A stretch of DNA of 64,000 nucleotides from Enterobacter hormaechei subsp. xiangfangensis (GCF_001729785.1 NZ_CP017183.1:2666001-2730000), one strand, 5' to 3'; positions 1 to 8,193 are shown, numbered from the stretch's first letter. Numbers and translations are program-made. Notes: a model not told the origin generated them from the letters alone.

Positions 1-490
1 GGCCATTGACCAGGGTTTCACACACCGGCCCCAGACGGGCATCGCCGTCCATCAGCCATTCAAAGGTGTGGCTCTCTTCATTCTCCAGCGTGACCTGCCC
101 GCGGCTTGCCGGGGCCTGTTCGAGTGCCGCCAGGCGCAGCGTTTGCGCTTGCCCGGCGCGTTCGGTCAGCGCCTGGGCTAACGTCGACAGCCACGGCCAC
201 TGCGCCTCGGGCATTGCCGGTCGCGCCTCTCCCGCGAACACGCGCGCCCGCTGCTGTTCACCCTGAATGGCCTGCTCCAGCAGCGTTACGGTTGGTTTTG
301 CCTGCGGCTTCAGCGCCAGCCAGCTCTTCAGCTGGGTCAGGGCGCGCGCCCAGTTGCCGCTGAGGATCAGAAACTGCACAAACGCGGCGCGCAGATCGGC
401 ATCCGCCGGACGAGCTTTGATTTCGGCTTCCAGGCGAAGCAGCGCGTCGCTAATCGACTCACCCGCCAGACGTTGATAAAGCGTATTCAT
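1..490 (-). CDS. tagJ: T6SS accessory protein, TagJ/ImpE-like (partial, runs off left edge)
   Basis: An open frame from the ATG at 490 runs leftwards without a stop to the window edge, giving the first 163 residues. It begins MNTLYQRLAGESI and shows short helical repeats (SDALLRLEAEI, ADLRAAFVQFL, WARALTQLKSW) followed by a region ending in a small acidic motif, as in the ImpE/SciE (TagJ) family. TagJ proteins are cytoplasmic and in some systems bind the N-terminus of the TssB sheath protein and help ClpV-driven sheath turnover. It starts 10 nt after the stop of the preceding exported-protein gene, so it is the next gene of the same T6SS transcript. The family call rests on sequence feel and context, since the C-terminal half is not visible. 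Confidence 0.7.
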   Translation of the reverse strand, partial: MNTLYQRLAGESISDALLRLEAEIKARPADADLRAAFVQFLILSGNWARALTQLKSWLALKPQAKPTVTLLEQAIQGEQQRARVFAGEARPAMPEAQWPWLSTLAQALTERAGQAQTLRLAALEQAPASRGQVTLENEESHTFEWLMDGDARLGPVCETLVNG

Positions 491-499
491 AGCCCCCCC

Positions 500-1486
500 T
501 TAATTCGCCGCGCGCCAGGCGCCCACTGCCGGATCGCGCAGCTGCGGACGCAGCGTGTCAATCAGAACAACGTTCAGCTCCGCGCCCGGTGCAACCCATG
601 CGCTCCAGATCTTCTTCACCTCTGCGATACGCGCCTGGAGTCTGGCGTCGTCGCTGGCGATCTCACGGGTGATTTCCACCGCCACCGTGCCGTTGCTCTT
701 CCAGCCGTTCAGAGTGCTGTCGTACGGCAGGATCATCCAGCTCTGGTCGCTGTTCGGGGTGCTGAAGACCATGCGCTCTTTGTTGACGGAGGTGATCAGC
801 GCCTTTTCAGGATCGACCGCGTTGTTCAGTCCCATCACCGGGAAGCCGTGAATGTAGGTGACCGGAATCGCTTTCTGCGCCCCGTTACGATTTTGCGTCA
901 CCACGGTGTGGCCGCTGAGCCAGCTACCGTTGCCGCAGCGGGTGGTGTCGGAATCCGGAATAAACAGCGCCGGCGCGGAGGAACCGCCCTCCCAGAAGGT
1001 GCGCAGGTGGCAACCGTCCTGAAGGGTGAACTCCTGCCATGGCGTACGATCTGCCGCCACGGTGTGCGTCTCCGGATTCTGGTCAGGCGGCAGCAGCGCG
1101 CCTGAGGTGGTGGTCGTTGCCGCCGTCGTTTCCTGCTGTTTCACCACCAGCGCCCAGTCCTGTGCTTTAGCCGCTGTGCCCCGGGCAAGCGTCGTGCCTT
1201 CCGGATCGTTAAGCGTCCAGTTCAGGGTATTCAGCTTGCTGCACTGGTGCTCCAGCAGCGAGCCAAGGCGCGGCACGAAGTTTTCCAGCACCGAAACCTC
1301 TTTCTTGCCGTTCGCCACGATACGCAGCGCCACGTCCGCCTTACACCAGCTTTGCGGCGTATTGTCTTTAATGTTGTCGATCCAGATATCCAGCTTCTGC
1401 GCAGGAGACTGCACGATGCGGAAGTTTTCAGCCTGTGCGGTGGTCGCCACCGTCAGAAGAGCCAAACCCGATAGCCAAAGTTTCAT
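500..1486 (-). CDS. exported T6SS-associated protein, function unknown
   Basis: 328 residues from the ATG at 1486. An in-frame extension to 1633 exists but lacks a signal sequence and overlaps the phosphatase gene. The N-terminus (MKLWLSGLALLTVATTAQA) is a clear cleavable signal peptide, so the protein should be periplasmic. The first 120 mature residues carry two cysteines (WCKADVALR and LEHQCSKLNTLNW) and resemble small periplasmic T6SS accessory proteins. A linker with a run of threonines follows, then a second domain containing two more cysteines (DGCHLRTFW, TTRCGNGS). Position between the PP2C phosphatase and the tagJ-like gene ties it to the T6SS. I considered VasI/TagO (PF11319), which is also a small exported T6SS accessory family, but could not match its C-terminus, so no symbol is given. 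Confidence 0.75.
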   Translation of the reverse strand: MKLWLSGLALLTVATTAQAENFRIVQSPAQKLDIWIDNIKDNTPQSWCKADVALRIVANGKKEVSVLENFVPRLGSLLEHQCSKLNTLNWTLNDPEGTTLARGTAAKAQDWALVVKQQETTAATTTTSGALLPPDQNPETHTVAADRTPWQEFTLQDGCHLRTFWEGGSSAPALFIPDSDTTRCGNGSWLSGHTVVTQNRNGAQKAIPVTYIHGFPVMGLNNAVDPEKALITSVNKERMVFSTPNSDQSWMILPYDSTLNGWKSNGTVAVEITREIASDDARLQARIAEVKKIWSAWVAPGAELNVVLIDTLRPQLRDPAVGAWRAAN

Positions 1487-1502
1487 ATCAATCCTTGTGT
1501 GT

Positions 1503-2300
1503 CTAATCAGTTCCGCAGGGAAGAAATTGTGCTGCGTCAGAGAGCGTATGCAGCAAAGTGGTGTCCTGAGGGTTGCCCATCCACACCGCCACGGCGGTAT
1601 AGTTATCCTGAGCATTGCCCTCCTGTTCGGCATTCTTTTGAATGATTTGGTTCATTAAGGTCAGCCACTCCTGTGGCGTATTGACCATGTGCAGCGACTG
1701 CTTCATCTGCTCTTCGCTGACGCCGTGCCAGAAACCGTCGGTGCAGAGCAGGAAGGCATCACCGTCCTCAACCTGCACGACATCGCTGTAGCTCGCTTCC
1801 GGTCCGCCATTCTCAATACCCAGCGCCAGATACAGCAGGTTGCTGTTGAGATCGTCGGTCTGATGCCCGGCATCTTTCATCTGCTGGACGAGGCTGTGAT
1901 CGGTGGTGACATGCCACAGCCAGCCGCGGCGAAACAGGTACAGGCGGCTGTCTCCGGCGTGCGCCCAGTAAGCCAGACGGTAATCCCTGTCGATAAACAG
2001 GCTGACCAGCGTGGTGCCCATGCGGCGATAGTCCTGCACGGCCTGTTGTTCGCTGAGGATGGTGCGGTTCGCCGTTTGGACGTAGTCACGAATATGCTGC
2101 GCATTAAGGTGCTTGTCGCCGTCAAAGCGGGAAATAATGCTGTTGCGGGCCAGCTCAGCGGCCACCTCGCCGCCCGGCAGGCCCGCGATGCCGTCACAGA
2201 CGACAAAGCAGGCTGAACGTTCCCCGATGGTTTCTCCCGTCTGATCCTGGTTGCTGGCGCGCGTCCCCTGGCGGGAGAGAGAAGCCGTTGCGATATTCAT
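1503..2300 (-). CDS. PP2C-family serine/threonine phosphatase of the T6SS (PppA-like)
   Basis: 265 residues. The PP2C signature elements are present in order: SNQDQ near residue 17, a CDGIAGLPGGE stretch corresponding to the metal-binding DG motif, AHAGDSRLYLF, LCTDGFW and DNYTAV. These supply the aspartates that bind the two divalent metals. In T6SS loci such a phosphatase (PppA/TagG) opposes a threonine kinase (PpkA/TagE) that acts on the FHA protein TagH. Its ATG overlaps the stop of tagH by four bases (2297-2300), which points to translational coupling and co-stoichiometry. No kinase gene is visible here, though it may lie to the left. The second motif reads DGIAG rather than the usual DGMGG. 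Cytoplasmic. Confidence 0.9.
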   Translation of the reverse strand: MNIATASLSRQGTRASNQDQTGETIGERSACFVVCDGIAGLPGGEVAAELARNSIISRFDGDKHLNAQHIRDYVQTANRTILSEQQAVQDYRRMGTTLVSLFIDRDYRLAYWAHAGDSRLYLFRRGWLWHVTTDHSLVQQMKDAGHQTDDLNSNLLYLALGIENGGPEASYSDVVQVEDGDAFLLCTDGFWHGVSEEQMKQSLHMVNTPQEWLTLMNQIIQKNAEQEGNAQDNYTAVAVWMGNPQDTTLLHTLSDAAQFLPCGTD

Positions 2301-4072
2301 TTTTCTTCCGATCCGCTTTGTGAGTCTTTGTACTGATTGACCTCCATGTCATAGGCATGGAGGAAGGCTTCGCCAAACAGGGTATGGAAGTCGTCCTCGA
2401 TCTCGCCCGCCGTCTCGCCATAGCTGCGAACGAAATAATCCCACAGCGCGGCTTTACGGCTGCCCGGCAGCGCCAGGCGTGACGTCATCCCGTTCTGCTT
2501 CGCCTGCTCTTCCAGCTGTTCCGGATTAAAGGATTGCAGCATGGCGGCGATAATGGCGCGGATACCGGAGATCATCCCCAGCTGGTGCGCCTGGAGATCG
2601 ATTAGCGCATCACGCACCGATTTGGTCGGCGGCATAAAGCCCGGCATCGGCGTGCCGAACATCTGGATCAGCACCGTTTTCCCGGTCGGCAACAGTTTGA
2701 ACGGGTTGTTCGCATCGTCGAGCACCATGGTCATATCGGCTTTCACCCCACGCTTGAGGATGGAGCGCGAGGAGAGCAGCGCCACGGTCCCCTGCGAGAA
2801 CATGCCCAGGATCTGCCCCAGCTGACGCATATTTTCCCGGTCGAATTGCGGTACCGGCTGCATTTCGCTCAGGCCCATGCCCTCCAGCAGCGCCTCCAGC
2901 AGTTCGCCCTGAAGCACCTCGCCCCGCTCGCCGGTCTGCGCGGAGGCAGCAGGCGAAGCAGCGTTTTTAACCGGGTCGATACGCAGGCGGCCTTTAGGCG
3001 CCTGCGCGTTGCTGCGCGCCACGGCCTGCGGCGTTGGCATGGTGAAGCCAGCGTAATCGGGACGCGCGGGCTCTTCTTCCGCGCGCGGCGCATCCTGTGG
3101 TTCAGTCGGTTCCGGATCGAACAGCGGTGAGCTGGCCAGCGCATCCTCTTCCTGTGCGGCTTGCGGTTCAGGCTTTGGCTCCGGCTTATCGGCCACGATT
3201 TCATCCGGATGGGTTAACGGCGCGCCACCCATCAGGCCGAGGGGGTCATCGTGACGCGCGGCAGGTGCGCTCGCCGACCCGCCAAACAGGGCTAACGGAT
3301 CAAGTTCGTCCGACGCCTCTTCCTTTGGCTGGGCAGGTTTGCTTTCGTCCGGCTGTACCAGCGTTGAAGGGGTGACATCGTCAAAGATGCTCTCTTTTTT
3401 AAACAACGCTTCATCGCTGAACAGCGTGTCCGGGTCAACGTTTTTACGTTCAAGCGACGGTTCGGCGTCGTTAAACATTGCCAGCGGATCTTCGGCATTC
3501 CGCTCCGGGGCCGCAGGCTGAGAGAACGGATCGTGGGATGCCGCGGGCTGTGGTTTTGCCCGGTTGCTGGAGATGCTGTCGGAGATGGAAAACTCCTGCA
3601 TCAGGCTGTCCCAGATTTCCGACGGCACGGCCGTAGGTTCAGCTTTTCCGCGAGGCGCGGCGCTGGCCGGTTTCGGTTGTGGCGCCGGAGCAGGTGTCGC
3701 CGCTGGGCGCGCCTGCTGCATGCTGGCCGCCATGCGGCTTACGGGCTGGGTGTCATGAATGAGTTCGCTGACTTCAATGCGATAATCATCAATACCGAGA
3801 ATATCCCCATCCTGAAGCTCAACCTGACGCCCACGCTCCAGCGGGATATCATTCAGTACCACGCGGGTAACGCTGCCGCGGTTCGTGACGCGGCATTCGC
3901 CACTGGCGTCGACGTGAACGATGGCCTGCAAACGCGAGATAGTGCGGTCATTGTCCGGCAGCACCAGATTGTTATCCGTACCGCGCCCAATGGTGCCGCC
4001 CGGGGCATAAAAATCACAGCTGCTTTGCGGCGGCTGATGACCGGGTTTCGTAGAAATAATCGTGAATCGCAT
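2297..4072 (-). CDS. tagH: T6SS FHA-domain protein TagH
   Basis: 591 residues. Residues 1-105 form an FHA phosphothreonine-binding domain: GRGTDNNLVLPD, then TISRLQAIVHV, NRGSVTRVVLND and a final GDILGIDDYRIEV, so the phosphate-contacting Arg and Ser-Arg are kept. Residues about 105-375 are a long Pro/Ala/Glu-rich low-complexity linker containing repeated acidic DPLALF/DPLG-type patches. The last 200 residues (from LLEALLEGMGL) are the conserved TagH C-terminal domain. In threonine-phosphorylation-controlled T6SSs this protein recruits the phosphorylated form and switches on assembly. It is followed with a 4-nt overlap by the PP2C phosphatase gene. The 90 nt upstream to the small membrane protein gene hold no clear promoter. 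Confidence 0.92.
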   Translation of the reverse strand: MRFTIISTKPGHQPPQSSCDFYAPGGTIGRGTDNNLVLPDNDRTISRLQAIVHVDASGECRVTNRGSVTRVVLNDIPLERGRQVELQDGDILGIDDYRIEVSELIHDTQPVSRMAASMQQARPAATPAPAPQPKPASAAPRGKAEPTAVPSEIWDSLMQEFSISDSISSNRAKPQPAASHDPFSQPAAPERNAEDPLAMFNDAEPSLERKNVDPDTLFSDEALFKKESIFDDVTPSTLVQPDESKPAQPKEEASDELDPLALFGGSASAPAARHDDPLGLMGGAPLTHPDEIVADKPEPKPEPQAAQEEDALASSPLFDPEPTEPQDAPRAEEEPARPDYAGFTMPTPQAVARSNAQAPKGRLRIDPVKNAASPAASAQTGERGEVLQGELLEALLEGMGLSEMQPVPQFDRENMRQLGQILGMFSQGTVALLSSRSILKRGVKADMTMVLDDANNPFKLLPTGKTVLIQMFGTPMPGFMPPTKSVRDALIDLQAHQLGMISGIRAIIAAMLQSFNPEQLEEQAKQNGMTSRLALPGSRKAALWDYFVRSYGETAGEIEDDFHTLFGEAFLHAYDMEVNQYKDSQSGSEEK

Positions 4073-4162
4073 GGCGTATTCCTGCTGGTATGATTAGCGC
4101 TCAAACGCTGCCGCTCTCGGGGGTGAAAACGGCGGGGTTTGGGGGTTATGGGCTGATTAAAA

Positions 4163-4585
4163 TTATTTGACTACATTCAGGAAAATAATGCCAATAAGCA
4201 GCCATAGCGTGAAAAGAAAGGCCTGAGCTTTATAGCGTCGATGCAGTTTTAATATCCAGCCGATTCTCTCTTCCGGTAATGCCTGAACGAATTTATAGGC
4301 ATCGTCCTGAACATTTCTGTCTTTGGTAAATTTCATCTTCACGCCTTTGCGAAGACGAACAAACCAGATTATTTTATGATAATTCGCCAGTGAACCAAAA
4401 AACGATGCATAATTTGTTATCAGGTCGATATCATAGCCTTTTTGGCGATATTCAGAGAGGAGCCACTTATAATCTGACTCGTGTTTTTTAAAAAACCGAG
4501 AACTGTAAACATCCATGATTACAACGTTAATAAATAAAAGCACAAGAAACAATAACGTTATATTTGCCAGGCATAAAGATGACAT
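4163..4585 (-). CDS. small two-TM membrane protein, putative immunity protein (copy 2)
   Basis: 140 residues from the ATG at 4585, which has AGGACC upstream; a TTG at 4606 would give 147. There are two hydrophobic segments, one at the N-terminus (ANITLLFLVLLFINVVIM) and one at the C-terminus (AFLFTLWLLIGIIFLNVV), around a charged central region rich in Lys/Arg and Tyr. This is the same layout, with some residue-level resemblance in the centre, as the protein encoded just upstream at 4590-4982. Base composition is visibly AT-richer than the flanking T6SS core genes. Inference: an inner-membrane immunity protein for the glycine-zipper protein at 4983-5999, or a diverged duplicate. I recognise no family. 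Confidence 0.7.
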   Translation of the reverse strand: MSSLCLANITLLFLVLLFINVVIMDVYSSRFFKKHESDYKWLLSEYRQKGYDIDLITNYASFFGSLANYHKIIWFVRLRKGVKMKFTKDRNVQDDAYKFVQALPEERIGWILKLHRRYKAQAFLFTLWLLIGIIFLNVVK

Positions 4586-4589
4586 GCTT

Positions 4590-4982
4590 TTAGGGTCCTG
4601 TAGCAATCAATAAGAACAATAGAAGCATCAAAAAGACAACAAAAAGTGTCATCCTGTAAAACATTTTTATCCATGAGAAATCGTATATCGATGATACTAA
4701 TGCCTCTGCCTCCGGAGGGAGATTTTTTTTGCTATTTTGCTTTGTGGCTTTTCCAGCCAAAATCCTTTTCATAAGGAACACACGATGCGCAAATCCGGGA
4801 AGACCAAGTTGTTCATAAAAAAGATAATCGTTTACATCTAAATATTGCTTATCACTCAAAATATGAAATGATTTTGATAGCTCCAGGGAATATTTACGAT
4901 AAAAATAAAAATAAAAACACAAAGAAGCAAACAGTCCTAAAAAAACCAATAAAAGCAATATTAAACGCAAATCTCCATACAT
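4590..4982 (-). CDS. small two-TM membrane protein, putative immunity protein (copy 1)
   Basis: 130 residues. The ATG at 4982 directly abuts the stop codon of the upstream effector-like gene (4983), a spacing typical of effector/immunity pairs. The N-terminal TM segment is LILLLLVFLGLFASLCFYFY and the C-terminal one is MTLFVVFLMLLLFLLIA, with about 75 polar residues between them, probably on one face of the inner membrane. Its stop falls just before the ATG of the similar gene at 4163-4585. No known family is recognised. Its position, membrane topology and AT-rich composition suggest immunity to a membrane-acting toxin. Confidence 0.72.
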   Translation of the reverse strand: MYGDLRLILLLLVFLGLFASLCFYFYFYRKYSLELSKSFHILSDKQYLDVNDYLFYEQLGLPGFAHRVFLMKRILAGKATKQNSKKNLPPEAEALVSSIYDFSWIKMFYRMTLFVVFLMLLLFLLIATGP

Positions 4983-5999
4983 TTATTCGTCCCCAGAAAA
5001 AATCAAGTTACTAATCCCTTCACCCAATTCAGCCCCTCCTTTAGTACCCATCCAGGCTCCCGCAGAAGTAGCGCCTAGTCCTACAACAATTCCACACACA
5101 AGGGCACCAGTACCCATCGTAGGTATTCCCATTGCACCGCAAAGAGCCCCAGTACCTAAAGACGCAGCCCAGGCTCCTCCCGCAGCACCAAGCGTACCTC
5201 CACCAAACTTACTATATTCAGTAACAGCAACTTTTCCACATTCATCTTCACGATCGACAGTACAGGCTTTATAAACATCATTAGAAGTATTCAAAAAAGA
5301 GAAACCTAGTGAGATCCAGCCCCCTGCTTTCATAATACTAGCCGCGCGAGAAGAGCGTACAATATAATCTGAATATCCAGGGATCGCGCCGACACCAACC
5401 GTACTCCATTCATGGACGATAGAGCGGCTTGATAAGTTCAATGCTTTTTTAATATTTTCGTAGGTTTGAATCTTAAGTGTTAGCTTGCTTAGGTTATTTA
5501 ATAAAGGTTTTAGCTGAGAGAATAACACCCTTCTTTCCATATAAAACTGCTGACCAATTAAAGAACCTTGGGATATAAACTGATTCTGATAAGTCCTCTC
5601 AATTTTAATGAGTATATTTTCAATTTGCCTGAAATATTTCTCACCTAAATCACCAGCATTCCCAGCTAGTTTATCACCTAAGGAAGTCAATGCGGAAATA
5701 TTGTCATAATTAGCGTGGAGATACTCTGCAACCGATGTGTTTAATGATGCCAGCGCATGGTTAATTTTCTGTTTTGCCCTGGAAAGAATACTCAGTTGCG
5801 ATGACTGATTCGTGTTGTCTGGGTCAGCCACTATGAGTAACTGCCCTGGTTTTAACCAAGGTGTGTCATTGTTTATTTGCATAAAGTATCTAGCGGCTTC
5901 GCTATTTACATTATTAAACAATAATCGAGCTTGATAATCTAAAGTTCCAGGGTGTTGGACCACACAGTAGCCCGGGCTAACGGTTGAACGATGTGTCAT
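4983..5999 (-). CDS. putative T6SS effector with LysM-like N-terminus and C-terminal glycine-zipper membrane domain
   Basis: 338 residues. Residues 1-60 hold a short conserved-looking block (VSPGYCVVQHPGTLDYQ, then WLKPGQLLIVADPDN) resembling the end of a LysM fold and possibly an export or delivery domain. Residues 70-190 are predicted mostly helical (AKQKINHALASLNTSVAEYL and similar). Residues 266-328 are a dense run of glycine-zipper repeats (FGGGTLGAAGGAWAASLGTG, MGTGALVCGIVVGLG) that should form tightly packed membrane helices, as in pore-forming T6SS effectors such as Tse4. There is no signal peptide, PAAR, VgrG or Rhs motif, so delivery as an Hcp or VgrG cargo is the simplest idea. It lies downstream of hcp and is followed without a gap by two small membrane proteins. 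Codon use is AT-rich compared with tss genes. Function inferred. Confidence 0.7.
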   Translation of the reverse strand: MTHRSTVSPGYCVVQHPGTLDYQARLLFNNVNSEAARYFMQINNDTPWLKPGQLLIVADPDNTNQSSQLSILSRAKQKINHALASLNTSVAEYLHANYDNISALTSLGDKLAGNAGDLGEKYFRQIENILIKIERTYQNQFISQGSLIGQQFYMERRVLFSQLKPLLNNLSKLTLKIQTYENIKKALNLSSRSIVHEWSTVGVGAIPGYSDYIVRSSRAASIMKAGGWISLGFSFLNTSNDVYKACTVDREDECGKVAVTEYSKFGGGTLGAAGGAWAASLGTGALCGAMGIPTMGTGALVCGIVVGLGATSAGAWMGTKGGAELGEGISNLIFSGDE

Positions 6000-6128
6000 A
6001 TTTAAACCCTTTAATCAACACACATAGTTGTCCAGAGTTTGCAGTGGTGAATTGTTTAATTATTTTATAATTAAATAAACATTCAAACGCCGATGCACTC
6101 TCGAAAACACCGAGGTTTGAAAATTATA

Positions 6129-6533
6129 TCATTCACTTGCCGTTAAAAGTAACTCGCAACTTATACCTTTCTTTAATATTAACCGTGCAGCATATCGAAT
6201 AGCAGTTTTTTCATTGACAATCTTCAATACAACATCATACTCACTTTTGCGCCAGTCAACCTCATTCAGACGAATACACTCCTCTGTAATCAGATATGCA
6301 TTGCTGGAAGTTGGTCATGAGAATTAATAGTTTTCCATTGATTACCAACGCGTTTCATTACAGATGGTGCGAAAACTGATACAGGCCCATTAAAATTTGC
6401 ATCCAGTCTGATATCAAAACAAGGGATTTTGTTTTTTTAACGTAACAGAAAGTTTCTTATACTGTGCAGGTGGTGAAATGCAAGCACTACAGGCTAATGC
6501 GATTAATATTACGCTTAACTCTCTAATCATCAT
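6129..6533 (-). pseudogene. periplasmic lipoprotein pseudogene, two frameshifts (putative T6SS immunity lipoprotein)
   Basis: Starting at the ATG at 6533 (or 6530) the frame reads MIRELSVILIALACSACIS, a lipoprotein signal with lipobox (SAC), but meets a stop soon after an A7 run (T7 on the + strand near 6432-6438). One base fewer there restores PCFDIRLDANFNGPVSVFAP and SVMKRVGNQWKTINSHDQLP. A second, opposite shift then restores SNAYLITEECIRLNEVDWRK and YDVVLKIVNEKTAIRYAARL, ending at the TGA at 6129-6131. The two shifts (+1 and -1) return to the starting frame. The product resembles small periplasmic lipoproteins annotated as putative T6SS immunity proteins. It lies between hcp and the effector-like gene in the same orientation. 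Either a decayed immunity gene or two assembly errors. Confidence 0.7.
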
Positions 6534-6564
6534 TCATCTGCAACATATTTGGAACCAATCATCG

Positions 6565-6587
6565 TGACCGGGGAGGTTCCCCGGTCA
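6565..6587 (-). other. GC-rich hairpin directly after hcp
   Basis: TGACCGGGGA and TCCCCGGTCA form a perfect 10-bp stem with a 3-nt loop, starting 12 nt after the hcp stop codon. No U-tract follows on the minus strand, so it is more likely an mRNA-stabilising or processing structure than an efficient intrinsic terminator. Confidence 0.65.
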
Positions 6588-6598
6588 TGGATGAACAA

Positions 6599-7081
6599 TT
6601 ACGCTTCTTTGTTCTCTTTGATGTTCCAGCCAGCGCTGCTTTCAGCACCTTTACCACCGGCAGTGGTCTGCTCCCAGTACTGCTGTTTCACTTTCGCAGC
6701 CTGGAATGCATAGGTCACGCCAACGGTATCGCCGTTGTCGGCACCGGTGTACTGAACGGAAGTCACGAGAACGTCTTCCAGGGTGATGCGGGTATATTCA
6801 ACCTGCTGACCACCCGCCTTGCAGACGGACAGTTCAACTTTGGTCAGGTGCTTACCGCTTGCGCAGTGTTTCAGGATTGCTGTAGTGGATTTGTCGATCA
6901 GAGCGTTAACGTGCAGATCGTTAAAGTTAACTTTACCGGCACCGCCGCCGCCACCAACGCTCATATTACCCGGCTGGGACGCGCCCCAGGAGAAGGAGGT
7001 AATATCAGTCCAGCCGGTGTGGTTAGAATCTTTAGATTCGCCCGTAACACCCTCGACCTTCAGAAACATATCAATAGCCAT
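6599..7081 (-). CDS. hcp: T6SS tube protein Hcp
   Basis: 160 residues from the ATG at 7081; a GAAGAG ribosome site lies upstream and the open frame to 7150 has no such site. Typical Hcp1-type sequence: MAIDMFLKVEGVTGESKDS, then TDITSFSWGASQPG, a glycine-rich loop, LHVNALIDKSTTAILKHC and LEDVLVTSVQYTG. Hcp forms hexameric rings stacked into the tube expelled by sheath contraction, and it also chaperones small effectors, here probably Tae4 encoded immediately upstream. About 180 bp separate it from tai4, enough for its own promoter or leader. A GC hairpin follows the stop. Expected to be the most abundant product of the locus. Confidence 0.96.
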   Translation of the reverse strand: MAIDMFLKVEGVTGESKDSNHTGWTDITSFSWGASQPGNMSVGGGGGAGKVNFNDLHVNALIDKSTTAILKHCASGKHLTKVELSVCKAGGQQVEYTRITLEDVLVTSVQYTGADNGDTVGVTYAFQAAKVKQQYWEQTTAGGKGAESSAGWNIKENKEA

Positions 7082-7261
7082 AATATCTACTCTTCGTGGA
7101 TGAACAATATTGCTTTCGAAAAAGCCCTTATATGGCAAACAGGAAAGCATGGGGCTGAATAAAACCGTCCATATTTTACCTCTGCCTCATATCAAACGAC
7201 CCGTGTCATTTGACAGTCTTACATTCCCCCTGAATGAACGGAAAGAATGTGAAGTCTTTTA

Positions 7262-7711
7262 CTACTGCGGATTATCCTGAATCCAGGTACGATCAGGATC
7301 GCCAATGATGAGCTGCGGAACCAGTTTATTCAGTTCGTCGCTATGATAAAGACGTAGACAATTTAAGGTTACGCCTTTTACATCAGGTTTGCGCTCCGAG
7401 TGGAAACCATTAATTTGGTTTTTATACTTCCCAATAATGGCGTTAACTTTGTCAGTACCGTTTTCAGCATCAAACGGTATCCATTCAATAAATGCACTCG
7501 CACTGCGGGCCGCATCAGCAGAAAATTGACTGCCTTTATCTGCTACCTGCGCAAGGCAGCGCGCCAGGACAAAATCTTTAACCACCTGCCGGTATGTTTG
7601 CTGCTGATAAAAATCAACGTAAGGGTTGTCACCGCGAGCAGAAAAAGATAAGCAAGTGAGCAAAAGAAATACGGTCTTTAAACACCTGAATATAATTATT
7701 TTAATTCCCAA
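7262..7711 (-). CDS. tai4: Tai4-family T6SS amidase immunity protein
   Basis: 149 residues if started at the TTG at 7711, which has AGGAAA about 10 nt upstream and yields a short signal peptide ([20 protein letters not shown]). A TTG at 7741 would give 159. No ATG is available in this region, so initiation is atypical. The mature protein ([40 protein letters not shown], then [14 protein letters not shown]) matches the Tai4 family, small helical dimeric periplasmic proteins that block Tae4 amidases. Two cysteines (RC and NC) could form a disulfide. It overlaps the end of tae4 by 16 nt, a classic effector/immunity arrangement. Periplasmic, protecting against sister-cell attack. Confidence 0.88.
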   Translation of the reverse strand: MGIKIIIFRCLKTVFLLLTCLSFSARGDNPYVDFYQQQTYRQVVKDFVLARCLAQVADKGSQFSADAARSASAFIEWIPFDAENGTDKVNAIIGKYKNQINGFHSERKPDVKGVTLNCLRLYHSDELNKLVPQLIIGDPDRTWIQDNPQ

Positions 7712-8190
7712 AACCAGATTTCCTGACAGTACGGAAAGCAATCGGAGTTACATATAAAAGAATTATTACTCAGAGGCTCGATAAGGTCGATATGACCACC
7801 GCCATACCCATCAATTTTATTGAAGAAAACAACACCTTTTCGGCCCAACATTGAGCGTGCACCAGCCTCGCGGTCTTTAAAGATTTCTGCCTTGCCAAAC
7901 ACATGGGATTTATAAAGCTGATCGGCAAGTAATTTTGCGCCAGGCTCGATTGTTTTTCCCTTATAGGGACCGGTCTTTATGGGTAAACGCCCTGTAAATT
8001 CAACATTGCATTTTAACAATGCCAGGCTCATTCTTACCGCACAGGTATTTTCGTATGCCGGTTGTTGCTTGATAATCGTCGAATAATCGTAGCCAATTTC
8101 TGAAAAAACCTGTTCACCCGAGGCAAAACCCGCGCGTGTGTGATTTGAAGAGTAATGCTGACGTTTAAGTTGTTCGTATAATGGTCTCAT
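7696..8190 (-). CDS. tae4: Tae4-family T6SS amidase effector (DL-endopeptidase)
   Basis: 164 residues, no signal peptide, as expected for a cargo secreted by the T6SS. The NlpC/P60-like catalytic residues are visible: Cys50 in [13 protein letters not shown] and His133 in [12 protein letters not shown]. The C-terminal tail has three cysteines (147, 151, 155) within about nine residues, compatible with the disulfide described for Tae4 proteins. Tae4 cleaves the D-Glu/mDAP bond of peptidoglycan peptides in the periplasm of the attacked cell. It is flanked upstream by a Rap1a-like immunity gene (8194-8619, 3 nt apart) and downstream by tai4 (overlapping), then hcp. Delivery through the Hcp lumen is the known route for this family. 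Confidence 0.92.
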   Translation of the reverse strand: MRPLYEQLKRQHYSSNHTRAGFASGEQVFSEIGYDYSTIIKQQPAYENTCAVRMSLALLKCNVEFTGRLPIKTGPYKGKTIEPGAKLLADQLYKSHVFGKAEIFKDREAGARSMLGRKGVVFFNKIDGYGGGHIDLIEPLSNNSFICNSDCFPYCQEIWFWELK

Positions 8191-8193
8191 TTG

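Noticed and set aside
4983..5999. PAAR- or Rhs-type specialised effector
   Set aside because: No PAAR repeats, Rhs core (YD repeats, DPxGxxG) or VgrG sequence in the protein; only a LysM-like N-terminus and glycine zipper.
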